Source: DATBDM01 sp036269915
GTDB lineage: Bacteria > Actinomycetota > Thermoleophilia > Solirubrobacterales > Solirubrobacteraceae
Direction: 5' to 3'
Length of the DNA: 13,200 bases
Assembly (NCBI GenBank): GCA_036269915.1
Contig: DATBDM010000192.1
Coordinates: 1-13,200, forward strand
Part shown: in pieces, positions 6,817-13,200 of the stretch
Numbering within the stretch: position 1 is the stretch's first letter
Layout: each line of letters opens with the position of its first letter
Program-made: the position numbers and the translations under genes
The notes under the pieces: model-generated
Database searches by the model: none
Told to the model about the DNA's origin: nothing
The model's input: only the letters and a program-made list of their open reading frames with translations

Positions 6817-7407
6817 TTAGTGTCCGCCGCGCCAGGCGTCGATCGCCGGGATCAGCGAGAGGGCCAGTACCGCGCCGCCGCCGACGGCCGCGACCACGAG
6901 CATCCCCCTGACGCCGGTGCCGGGCACCGCCCGGCGGCTCGCGCCCCAATCCGCGAGCACGGTGCGCACGGCTCGCGCGGCATACGCGAGGAGATGCACG
7001 GCGAACACCACCCCCCAGACGATGAAGCTCAGCTTGTGGAGCTCCAGCAGCGTGTGCGACTTGTGACCCGCCCCGAGCAGCAGCACACCGGTCAGGAAGA
7101 CCACGACGGTGCTCCCGACCAGCACGGGTGCCAGCAGCCGCAACGGCAGTCTCGGCGGGCCCTTCTCGCGGTAGGCGCGCGCGCCCGTGTAGTAGCGGAC
7201 GAAGCGATAGCCGGTGCTCGCCAGCTTCAGGACGACCGGCGGGATCAGGACCAGGCCGACGAACATGTGGGCGCCCACCAGGCCGCGCATGTGCACGATC
7301 GTGACCCCCTCGGCCACCAGCAGGCCGACGAGCACGAGCGCGGCCGCACTGGTGAGGCGCTCGTTGCCCTCCGTTCCTCCGAGCCGCGCGTGTCGCTCGA
7401 GGGTCAA
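6817..7407 (-). CDS. Five-helix membrane protein with conserved-looking histidines, possible b-type haem protein
   Basis: A 196-residue integral membrane protein. Predicted helices are at about 20-38, 45-66, 91-112, 122-148 and 168-188. The start is TTG at 7405-7407 and overlaps the response regulator's TGA (TTGA), so translation is probably coupled. His47 opens helix 2 (VGAHMFVG), and helix 4 carries His124 and His138 (LELHKLSF, AVHLLAY). That is a HX13H spacing like the haem-ligating pairs of b-type cytochromes; His39, His115 and His118 lie near membrane edges. The layout resembles small cytochrome-b561/DUF4405-like membrane proteins, but I cannot name the family with certainty. As the last gene of a two-component operon, it could be the sensor partner of a kinase that has no sensor, or a target of the regulator. 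Confidence 0.7.
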   Translation of the reverse strand: MTLERHARLGGTEGNERLTSAAALVLVGLLVAEGVTIVHMRGLVGAHMFVGLVLIPPVVLKLASTGYRFVRYYTGARAYREKGPPRLPLRLLAPVLVGSTVVVFLTGVLLLGAGHKSHTLLELHKLSFIVWGVVFAVHLLAYAARAVRTVLADWGASRRAVPGTGVRGMLVVAAVGGGAVLALSLIPAIDAWRGGH

Positions 7408-8114
7408 CTCGCCACCCGCCCGGCGATCCGGTTGGCCGCGAACTCGAGCTCGGCTTCGCCCGGCGCCACGAGCCCGGTCCGGTAGGCGAGCGCGACCAGC
7501 TGCGCGCGGTCACGCGCGTGCACCTTCACCATCGAACGGCTGACGTGCGTCTTCGCGGTGGCGACGCTGATCACCAGCCGCTTCGCGATCTCGCCGTTGG
7601 TGAGGCCGTACGCGACGAGCGCCATCACCTCGAGCTCGCGGGCGGTCAGCTCTTCGAGCTGAGCGGGACTCGAGAGCCGTCGCTCCGGCCACGCCGCAAG
7701 CTCCTCGATGAGGCGCCGGGCAACGCTCGGCGAGAGCTGCGCCTTCCCCGCGGCGACTGCCCGCACGGCCGCGAGGACGACGGTGGGATCGCTCTCCTTC
7801 GCGAGGAAGCCGCTCGCTCCGCCCCGCAACGACTCGAAGACGTGCTCGTCGCTCTCGAAGGTCGTCAGGATCAGCACCTGGACACCCGCGAGATGCTCGT
7901 CCGCCGCGATGCGCCGGGTCGCCTCGACTCCGTCGAGCCGGGGCATGCTGATGTCCATCAGGACCACGTCGGGACCGGTTTCGCGGGCCACGGCGATGGC
8001 TTGCTCTCCGTCGCCGGCCTCGCCGACGACGGCGATGTCGTCCTCGCTCTCGAGCAGCAGCCGCAGGCTGCCCCGGAGCAGCACCTGGTCGTCGACGAGC
8101 AGCACGCGGATCAT
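7404..8114 (-). CDS. NarL/LuxR-family DNA-binding response regulator
   Basis: A 236-residue transcription regulator. Residues 1-120 are the receiver: acidic pair Asp8/Asp9 (VDDQ), phospho-acceptor Asp54 (VLMDISMP), switch Thr84/Thr85 (ILTTF) and Lys106 (FLAKES). Residues about 150-213 are a LuxR-type helix-turn-helix (LTARELEVMALVAYGLTNGE; ATAKTHVSRSMVKVHARDRA). Where most relatives have a kLg-like turn after the recognition helix, this one reads KVHARDR. Phosphorylation by its kinase would change DNA binding at target promoters, probably including its own. Its ATG overlaps the kinase stop as ATGA, with GGAG seven bases upstream (CTCC at 8122-8125 on the plus strand). Its own stop overlaps the next gene's TTG. 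The family call is secure; the regulon is unknown. Confidence 0.93.
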   Translation of the reverse strand: MIRVLLVDDQVLLRGSLRLLLESEDDIAVVGEAGDGEQAIAVARETGPDVVLMDISMPRLDGVEATRRIAADEHLAGVQVLILTTFESDEHVFESLRGGASGFLAKESDPTVVLAAVRAVAAGKAQLSPSVARRLIEELAAWPERRLSSPAQLEELTARELEVMALVAYGLTNGEIAKRLVISVATAKTHVSRSMVKVHARDRAQLVALAYRTGLVAPGEAELEFAANRIAGRVAS

Positions 8115-8800
8115 GACTGCACTCCGATCGGGAGGGAGGCGCGCACGTGGAAGCCGCCCCGCCGATCGGGTCCGGCGTCGAGCTCGCCACCGAGAGCCAG
8201 CGACCGCTCGCGCATCCCTTCGATGCCATGCCCCCGGCCGGGCTCGAGCTCGTGCCCCTCGCGCCCATGACCGTCATCGACGATCTCGAGGACGAGGCGG
8301 TCGGGCGCGTAGCTCACGGTCACGACCGCGGACGCCGGTCCCGCGTGGCGAAGCGCGTTGGTCAGGGCCTCTTGGACGATGCGGTAGGCCGCATGGCCGA
8401 CCGCGGGCGGCAGGCTGCGAGCGCGGCCGCAGACGACGACGCGGGTGGCAAGGCCGGCGCGGGTGGTTGTCGTACCGAGGCCGGCGAGATCGGACAGGCC
8501 AGGAGACGGTCGATCGCCGCCGCTCGCCGTGCGCCGCAACATGCCGAGGACCGCGCGCAGCTCGCTCGAGGCCTCACCGGTGATCGCCTTGATCGACTTC
8601 AGGGCCTCGGCCGCCAGGTCGGGTCGCTCCTCGGCGAGGTGGAGGGCGACGCCGGCCTGGACATCGATGGTCGAGAGGCTGAACGACATCAGGTCGTGCA
8701 GCTCGCGAGCGATGCGCAAGCGCTCCGCGTCGATGAGGGACAGCGCCTCGTTGTCGGAAACGCCGGGGACGTGGTCGAGCGCGATCGGTGTGGAAGACAT
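8111..8800 (-). CDS. Small soluble histidine kinase (HisKA_3 + HATPase_c) without a sensor domain
   Basis: A 229-residue protein that is almost only the catalytic core. After about 20 residues comes the HisKA_3 dimerisation helix with phospho-acceptor His35 (RIARELHDLMSFSLST), then the ATPase domain with N-box EALTNALRHAG (about 145-155), D-box VDDGHGRE and G-box GHGIEGMRERS. It belongs to the DesK/NarX type that phosphorylates LuxR-family regulators, here surely the overlapping gene downstream. There is no membrane helix, PAS or GAF domain, while most relatives have one. The signal must therefore come through a partner protein, with the membrane protein two genes on an obvious candidate. The ATG at 8798-8800 has AGGAG six bases upstream. 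Confidence 0.92.
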   Translation of the reverse strand: MSSTPIALDHVPGVSDNEALSLIDAERLRIARELHDLMSFSLSTIDVQAGVALHLAEERPDLAAEALKSIKAITGEASSELRAVLGMLRRTASGGDRPSPGLSDLAGLGTTTTRAGLATRVVVCGRARSLPPAVGHAAYRIVQEALTNALRHAGPASAVVTVSYAPDRLVLEIVDDGHGREGHELEPGRGHGIEGMRERSLALGGELDAGPDRRGGFHVRASLPIGVQS

Positions 8801-8917
8801 GCGGGGCTCCTGTGCCGGGCTCGCCTGACTGCTCGGGCGATGCAGGCAGCATCCCGCTCGGATCCTCGTCTGTCTGTCCTGCCTGCGTCCCTGTGCGGTA
8901 CACGCCGACTGGAATCT
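8801..8917. other. Intergenic region carrying the promoter of the two-component operon
   Basis: About 117 bases between the operon's first start codon and the hairpin at the end of the oxidoreductase gene, which is on the same strand. The AGGAG ribosome binding site of the kinase is at 8807-8811 (CTCCT on the plus strand). No confident -35/-10 pair or operator can be pointed out. Confidence 0.4.
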
Positions 8918-8941
8918 CGCATTCCCGCTAGCCGGAATGCG
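8918..8941 (-). terminator. Hairpin over the oxidoreductase stop codon
   Basis: CGCATTCC (8918-8925) and GGAATGCG (8934-8941) form a perfect 8-bp inverted repeat with an eight-base loop that contains the stop codon of the oxidoreductase (TAG, minus strand, 8930-8928). It is A/T-richer than its surroundings and lies just before the next operon on the same strand. No T-tract is seen. Confidence 0.5.
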
Positions 8942-9818
8942 CGGGGCGCGGCGCGGCCACGGCGATCACGGCGGACACGTCATCGTCGCCGTGGCCGGCG
9001 GCCATCGCCTGCTGCCAGCGAGACGCGAGAGACTGCGTGACAGGCAGGTCGACGTCCTGCTCGCGAGCGGCCTCGAGCGCCAGGCCGACGTCCTTGTAGG
9101 CGAGCGCCAGCGCGAACCCGGGGGTGAACTCGCCGGCGAGCATTGCCCTCGCCTTGGCCACCGCATACGCCGATCCCAGTGGTCCGCCTTCGATGGTGTC
9201 AACGAAGAGCCGCGGGTCGATGCCCAGGGCCTCGGTCAGTGCGATCGTCTCGGCCACCGCCTCGACCTGCGCGGCGAGCCAGTTGTTGAGGACGAGCTTG
9301 AGCCGGGTCCCCGCTCCGGCCGGCCCGAGCCAGAGCGTCTTGCTGCCGATGGCGTCGAAGATCGGTTGGACCGCCGCGCGGACCTCGTCGGGGCCGGACG
9401 CCAGCACGACGAGCTCTCCTGCGCGTGCGGGACCGTCGCTGCCGGAGACGGGCGCGTCGACGAACTCGACCCCCTGGCCGCTCGCGAGCGTCGCAAGCCG
9501 CTCGGTCCACTCGTCGCCGATCGTCGACATCTGGATCCACACGGACCCCGGGCGCAGCGACGCGAGCGCGCCGTCGCCGCCCGTCATCGCCGCTTCGACC
9601 GCGCTGCCGTCCGTCAGCATCGTCAGCACGACGTCCGTTCCCTCCGCGGCTTCGAGCGGCGACCGCGCCGGACGGGCGCCGTCGGCGGCGAGCGCCGCCG
9701 CCCTCGCCGTGGTGCGGTTCCAGACGGTGACGTCGAACCCGTCCGCGAGCAGGTTGCGGGCGATCGGCGCGCCCATCCTCCCCGTACCCAGTACGGCGAT
9801 CCTCGAGGGATCCGGCAT
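8928..9818 (-). CDS. NAD(P)-dependent beta-hydroxyacid dehydrogenase family oxidoreductase
   Basis: A 296-residue cytosolic enzyme, standard length for the 3-hydroxyisobutyrate/tartronate-semialdehyde/imine reductase superfamily. Residues 7-35 are the dinucleotide-binding strand and loop (IAVLGTGRMGAPIARNL, then VTVWNRT). The Arg after Asn34 suggests a preference for NADP(H). The substrate loop DAPVSGSDGPARAGEL is at 121-135. The catalytic Lys is probably 174 in GTRLKLVLNNW, with Asn178 nearby; the C-terminal helical domain carries FALALAYKDVGLALE. It reduces or oxidises a small hydroxyacid, semialdehyde or imine, and the exact substrate is not readable. The ATG at 9816-9818 is preceded by AAGGAG at seven bases. 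The frame is open 117 bases further, without support. It diverges from the sugar-porter-like transporter, so the two may handle one compound. Confidence 0.9.
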   Translation of the reverse strand: MPDPSRIAVLGTGRMGAPIARNLLADGFDVTVWNRTTARAAALAADGARPARSPLEAAEGTDVVLTMLTDGSAVEAAMTGGDGALASLRPGSVWIQMSTIGDEWTERLATLASGQGVEFVDAPVSGSDGPARAGELVVLASGPDEVRAAVQPIFDAIGSKTLWLGPAGAGTRLKLVLNNWLAAQVEAVAETIALTEALGIDPRLFVDTIEGGPLGSAYAVAKARAMLAGEFTPGFALALAYKDVGLALEAAREQDVDLPVTQSLASRWQQAMAAGHGDDDVSAVIAVAAPRPAHSG

Positions 9819-10067
9819 GTGGTGGCTCCTTCGGGTTGCAAGCGATACGCGAAAGGTTTCTCCGGCTTGCCCCCCGTGTCGTCGGCCGCCAGGCCGATCT
9901 TCGCTGTGCTCCCCTGCACGTACGCACCGTCGCATGGCGCACGCGAAGCGGCGGTCCTTGCGTCTCGCACGGTACGAGTGGGAGTCGCCATGGGGCCGAC
10001 GACAACCGGCCCGGCGCGATGCACGCTTCGTCGAAGCCTCAACTCAGCCGTGACGAAGGAGTCCCTG
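9819..10067. promoter_or_regulatory. Divergent promoter region of oxidoreductase and MFS transporter
   Basis: 249 bases between two outward-facing start codons. Both genes have an AAGGAG ribosome binding site in it (9826-9831 on the minus strand; 10056-10061 on the plus strand, six bases before the ATG). An inverted repeat GCTTCG-T-CGAAGC at 10025-10037 could be a small operator or a leader hairpin. I cannot identify -35/-10 elements with confidence. No protein-like frame belongs here: the long plus-strand frame running through it is an upstream extension of the transporter without a start signal. Confidence 0.55.
10025..10037. promoter_or_regulatory. Inverted repeat GCTTCG-T-CGAAGC, candidate operator
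   Basis: Two perfect 6-base arms around a single T, 30 bases upstream of the transporter's ATG and about 206 bases from the oxidoreductase's. The length and symmetry would suit a dimeric regulator's half-sites, but a single 13-base site is weak evidence. Confidence 0.3.
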
Positions 10068-12668
10068 ATGGCGACCGCCACCCGGTCACTGCGGACGATC
10101 CGCACCCAGATTCCCGCGCGTCTCGACCGCCTGCCCTGGTCGAGCTTCCACTGGCGCGTCGTGCTGGCGCTCGGCACCGTCTGGATCCTCGACGGGCTCG
10201 AGGTCACGATCGTCGGCTCGATCGGCGCGCGCCTGACCCAGAGCGGCAGCGGCATCCAGCTGACGGCGAGCTCGATCGGCACGGCAGCCGCGGTCTACGT
10301 GGCGGGCGCCTGTCTCGGCGCGCTGGTGTTCGGCCAGCTCACCGACCGTCACGGGCGCAAGAAACTGATGATGCTCACGCTCGCGGTCTACATCACCGCG
10401 ACGGTGGCCACCGCGTTCGCGTTCGCGCCGTGGTTCTTCTTCCTCTGCCGCTTCCTCACCGGGTCGGGGATCGGCGGCGAGTACGCGGCCATCAACTCCG
10501 CCATCGACGAGCTCATCCCCGCTCGCAATCGCGGCCAGGTCGACATCACGATCAACGGCAGCTACTGGGTGGGTTCGGGCCTGGGTGGCCTCGCCTCCCT
10601 GCTCTTCCTCGATCAGTCGATCTTCGCGTCGAACATCGGCTGGCGGCTGGCGTTCGGGGTGGGCGCCGTGCTCGGTCTACTGATCCTGCTCCTGCGTCGA
10701 GCGCTTCCAGAGAGCCCGCGCTGGCTCTTCATCCACGGTCGCGACCAGGAGGCCGAGCGCATCGTCGACGGGATCGAGGCGGAGGTGCGCGCCGAGACGG
10801 GGCAGCCGCTCCCGCCGCCAGGTGCCACGATCGCGGTGCGTCAGCGGGCGTCGATCCCGTTCCGGGAGCTCGCGAGGGTGGCCTGGACGTACTACCCGAC
10901 CAGGGTGGTCCTGGGGCTCGCGCTGTTCGTCGGCCAAGCCTTCATCTACAACGCCGTCACGTTCAATCTCGGCACGATGCTGAGCGGCTTCTTCCACGTC
11001 GCGTCCGGCACGGTCCCGATCTTCATCGTCCTCTTCGCGGCAGGGAACTTCCTCGGGCCGCTGCTTCTCGGGCGGTTCTTCGACACCGTCGGCCGGCGGC
11101 CGATGATCTCCAGCACCTACCTGGGGTCCGCCGCGGTGACGGTGGTGCTCGCGTTCCTGCTCATGGGCGGTGGGTTGACGAAGTGGTCGTTCATGGCGCT
11201 CGTCTGCCTGACCTTCTTCCTCGCCTCCGCGGGGGCGAGCGCGGCGTACCTCACGGTCAGCGAGATCTTCCCGATGGAGACCCGCGCCCTCGCGATCGCC
11301 TTCTTCTACGCCGTGGGCACGGGGTTGGGCGGGATCATCGGCCCCGTGCTGTTCGGGCACCTGATCGACAGCGGCGAGAGCGCCGTCGCCGTCGGGTTCC
11401 TCATCGGCGCCGCCGTGATGGCCATCGGCGGGCTCGCGGAGCTCCTGTACGGAGTGCGCGCAGAGCGAACGCCGCTGGAGAACATCGCCAAGCCGCTCAC
11501 CCTCGCGGACGCGGGAACCGCCGAGGGGAGCGGTGACGTCGCTGCGCCCCAGCCGTCGCTCGCGTCCGGGACGCTCGCGGATCCGGAGCACGTCGCCGCC
11601 CTGCGGGATCGGGTGCGCGCCGAGGAGGAATGGGCGCGCGCGGCTGAGCACCGCGCCGCGGTCCACGAGATCGTCGCCATGAACGGGAACGGCCACGACG
11701 CCGAGGAGCGCCAGCGCGTCGAGCAGACGCTCGCCGACATCGCCGAGCTGCACGCGCAGGCGCTCGAGGAGCGGGCCGTGAACCACGACGAGCGCGCGAA
11801 GGCGGACGCCGGCGGCGGCGACGCTGCGCTCGCGCGGGCCGACGGCGCGCTCGAACGTGCCCGCTCGGACGACGAGCGGGCGGCCGCCCTGGCCGCGCGA
11901 CGACTGGCCGACGAACAGCCGCACTCGGAGCTGTCGATGGCTGCGACGGAGCGGGCCCGGGAGCACGAGCAGCACGCGCTGGCCGTCGATGCCCGCGCTC
12001 GGGCCGAGCAGCTCACGGGCGCCGGCCGGGCCCTCGCGTACGCCGAGGGCGACGTGCACGAGGCCTGGAGGCAGATGCACACGGCCCGCGCCCACGCGCA
12101 CGGGGCGCGAGCCGAGCAGCGCGAGGACGATGCGGCCGCGGACGACGCTCATGCGGACAAGTGGCAGGAGGAGGCGTTGGCGGCCGAGCAGCGAGTCGAT
12201 GCCGCGCGCCACCTGGCGGCGGCTGAGGACCTCGAGAGCGAGGAAGGCGCAGTCGAGCGCAGTGTGCGCGACCGCGACGAGGCCGCGGGCCGCGACGCCG
12301 CGGCCGACGCGCAGGACGAACGCATCCGCCGGCGCCTCGCGCGCCGCGCCCAGCGCGAGCGGCAGGGTCTCGGGCGGCTCAGGCCAGGCCCGGGATCGAC
12401 CTTGTTCTCGCCGGGGATGGTCGGCACGGCAAGCCGCTGGGCGCCCACGGCCGAGGAGGATGTCGATCGCGAGATCGAGACGATCGCGCGCGCCCTCGAC
12501 GAGCGCGGCCCGACCGACCGCGTCGAGCTCGAGACGCTCGTCGGTGCCCGCTACTGGGGGCCTGGAAGGTTCCGCGCCGCACTGCGCGAGGCCGAGGCGG
12601 AGGGTCGCGTGCGACGCCTCTCCCGGACGACGTGGGCAGCCCCGGACCAGTCCTCGCGTCCCGCGTGA
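10068..12668 (+). CDS. MFS sugar-porter-like transporter fused to an Ala/Glu/Arg-rich helical domain and a winged-helix-like C-terminus
   Basis: An 866-residue protein, about twice the normal MFS length. Residues 28-465 are a complete 12-helix carrier: the helix 2-3 loop GQLTDRHGRKK (89-99), GIGGEY (134-139), the sugar-porter signature PESPRWL (214-220), the helix 8-9 loop GRFFDTVGRRP (335-345), and PMETRA (402-407). The frame then continues without interruption. A linker is at 466-500. An almost purely helical, charged stretch, rich in Ala, Glu, Arg, Asp and His, runs from about 503 to 770. A Gly/Pro linker follows at 771-795. A compact end at 796-858 reads like a winged helix (EIETIARALDERG, VELETLVGARYW, RFRAALREAEAEGRVRRLS, then the strand TTWAAP). 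The extension should be cytoplasmic. The ATG at 10068 has AAGGAG six bases upstream. The substrate is unknown; the divergent dehydrogenase suggests a small organic acid or sugar. Confidence 0.88.
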   Translation: MATATRSLRTIRTQIPARLDRLPWSSFHWRVVLALGTVWILDGLEVTIVGSIGARLTQSGSGIQLTASSIGTAAAVYVAGACLGALVFGQLTDRHGRKKLMMLTLAVYITATVATAFAFAPWFFFLCRFLTGSGIGGEYAAINSAIDELIPARNRGQVDITINGSYWVGSGLGGLASLLFLDQSIFASNIGWRLAFGVGAVLGLLILLLRRALPESPRWLFIHGRDQEAERIVDGIEAEVRAETGQPLPPPGATIAVRQRASIPFRELARVAWTYYPTRVVLGLALFVGQAFIYNAVTFNLGTMLSGFFHVASGTVPIFIVLFAAGNFLGPLLLGRFFDTVGRRPMISSTYLGSAAVTVVLAFLLMGGGLTKWSFMALVCLTFFLASAGASAAYLTVSEIFPMETRALAIAFFYAVGTGLGGIIGPVLFGHLIDSGESAVAVGFLIGAAVMAIGGLAELLYGVRAERTPLENIAKPLTLADAGTAEGSGDVAAPQPSLASGTLADPEHVAALRDRVRAEEEWARAAEHRAAVHEIVAMNGNGHDAEERQRVEQTLADIAELHAQALEERAVNHDERAKADAGGGDAALARADGALERARSDDERAAALAARRLADEQPHSELSMAATERAREHEQHALAVDARARAEQLTGAGRALAYAEGDVHEAWRQMHTARAHAHGARAEQREDDAAADDAHADKWQEEALAAEQRVDAARHLAAAEDLESEEGAVERSVRDRDEAAGRDAAADAQDERIRRRLARRAQRERQGLGRLRPGPGSTLFSPGMVGTASRWAPTAEEDVDREIETIARALDERGPTDRVELETLVGARYWGPGRFRAALREAEAEGRVRRLSRTTWAAPDQSSRPA

Positions 12669-12714
12669 TCTGATGCCGCAGGTTCTCGCTACGTCCCCGG
12701 TCGCAGGCGCGGCG

Positions 12715-12733
12715 CTCCCGCCCTCCACGGGAG
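12715..12733 (+). terminator. Possible short terminator after the fusion transporter
   Basis: CTCCCG (12715-12720), a seven-base loop, and CGGGAG (12728-12733) form a perfect 6-bp GC stem 47 bases after the stop codon. There is no T-tract. The rest of the 192-base gap (12669-12860) shows nothing recognisable except the ribosome binding site at its right end. Confidence 0.35.
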
Positions 12734-12860
12734 GAGTCGCCGGGTGCGGCGCGTACGCCCCCTGCCGTCGGTGCAAGACACCACGACAGGGCGATGACGG
12801 AGGCGGCCGCGGAGCGGAGCATGGGGCACAGATCGTCGACCCACCGGAGGAGTGAGCGCA

Positions 12861-13058
12861 ATGCCCGCCACTCGCATCGCCCGGCCCGAGCACCTATCGC
12901 CCGCGCCGAGCCCCACCCGCCGTGCCCGCCCCGATGCGCCCAAGCAAGGCCCGCGCGATGTACACCGGCGCGGGCAGCGCGACTTGGTGATCGCGTCGCT
13001 GCTGCGCTGCCCGGACCACGACTCCGAGGCGATGGCCGCCCGCGAGGTGCTGCTATGA
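12861..13058 (+). CDS. Small hypothetical protein, 65 residues, coupled to the next gene
   Basis: I do not recognise this protein. It starts at the ATG at 12861, eight bases after a strong GGAGGAG (12846-12852). The GTG at 12852 in the same frame overlaps that site and is a worse start. The first half is Pro/Arg-rich and probably disordered (ARPEHLSPAPSPTRRARPD). The second half could form a helix (RDLVIASLLRC) and ends PDHDSEAMAAREVLL. There is no signal peptide or membrane segment, and a single Cys is followed by PDH. Its TGA overlaps the ATG of the next gene (ATGA), which is the best evidence that it is translated. It may be the first gene of an operon that continues beyond the window. Confidence 0.5.
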   Translation: MPATRIARPEHLSPAPSPTRRARPDAPKQGPRDVHRRGQRDLVIASLLRCPDHDSEAMAAREVLL

Positions 13059-13200
13059 CCCGCGAACGCACACGTGCCTATACCCGGTTGATGGGGACGC
13101 TTGAGGATGTGGGTCCGGCGAAGTTGCTCTCGCCGGAGTTGGCGCGGATCCGGTTTGCGGCGGATTCGTTGCTGTTTTGTGGCGACATCGCTCGTGATGT
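13055..13200 (+). CDS. Unrecognised protein, N-terminal 48 residues only (runs off the window)
   Basis: The ATG at 13055 overlaps the stop of the 65-residue gene as ATGA, and the frame stays open to the window end. The visible residues suggest a helical cytoplasmic protein: RAYTRLMGTLEDVGPAKLL, then ELARIRFAADSLLFCGDIA. I know no function for it. Codon use is unlike all genes to the left: about a quarter of codons end in T (CTT, GAT, GGT, TTT, TGT, GCT, CGT) and four of the leucines are TTG. This may mark acquired DNA or a differently expressed gene. The end, and therefore the length, is outside the window. Confidence 0.6.
   Translation, partial: MTRERTRAYTRLMGTLEDVGPAKLLSPELARIRFAADSLLFCGDIARD

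Noticed and set aside
8937..10067. Upstream extension of the transporter frame (377 codons)
   Set aside because: It is antisense to the oxidoreductase and covers the intergenic region. A clear AAGGAG and ATG at 10068 begin the real protein.
11555..12668. The C-terminal extension as a separate gene
   Set aside because: It is in the same frame as the carrier with no stop between, and I see no ribosome binding site plus start codon at the linker.
10677..12893. Open frame of 738 codons on the minus strand
   Set aside because: It is antisense to the fusion transporter and its extension. It has no domain pattern, and its Arg/Gly-rich composition is typical of shadow frames.
1..13200. tRNA, rRNA, CRISPR arrays, transposases, attachment sites
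   Set aside because: No tRNA-like cloverleaf, regular spacer-repeat array, transposase or integrase motif was seen on either strand.

Overview
This is a high-GC chromosomal window. Its codons end almost always in G or C, the ribosome binding sites are AAGGAG/GGAGG type, several starts are GTG or TTG, and adjacent genes often overlap by four bases. With HisKA_3/NarL signalling proteins and cell-wall-binding-repeat proteins present, this suggests an actinomycete-type bacterium, perhaps of the Thermoleophilia/Solirubrobacterales. That placement is inferred from protein style, not from a marker gene. No RNA gene, CRISPR array, insertion sequence or phage gene was recognised.

Left part (1-3240): the C-terminal end of a PepSY-like protein converges on a DHA1-like MFS exporter (283-1509, minus). 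Divergent from the exporter, after about 300 bp of non-coding DNA, is a secreted protein made of three cell-wall-binding-repeat-2-like units (1807-3174). It is followed by the strongest terminator-like hairpin of the window.

Signalling part (3280-8800): a DUF302 protein precedes a very large soluble histidine kinase (PAS, four tandem GAF domains, HisKA_3, HATPase) that has no response regulator of its own next to it. It converges, through a hairpin overlapping its stop codon, on a minus-strand operon: small soluble histidine kinase, NarL/LuxR response regulator, and a five-helix histidine-bearing membrane protein. The three genes are joined by ATGA and TTGA overlaps. One regulator therefore lies between two kinases of the same family, and the membrane protein is a candidate sensor or output partner.

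Right part (8928-12668): a beta-hydroxyacid-dehydrogenase-family oxidoreductase (minus) and a sugar-porter-like MFS transporter (plus) diverge from a 249-bp intergenic region containing a short inverted repeat. The arrangement fits uptake and oxidation of one substrate. The transporter is unusual: after a normal 12-helix MFS body it continues in frame for about 400 residues, with an Ala/Glu/Arg/His-rich helical stretch and a C-terminal winged-helix-like segment. This is the most novel item in the window.

Right edge (12861-13200): a small unrecognised gene is coupled by an ATGA overlap to a second gene that leaves the window. The second gene uses many T-ending and TTG codons, unlike everything to its left, and may be acquired DNA.
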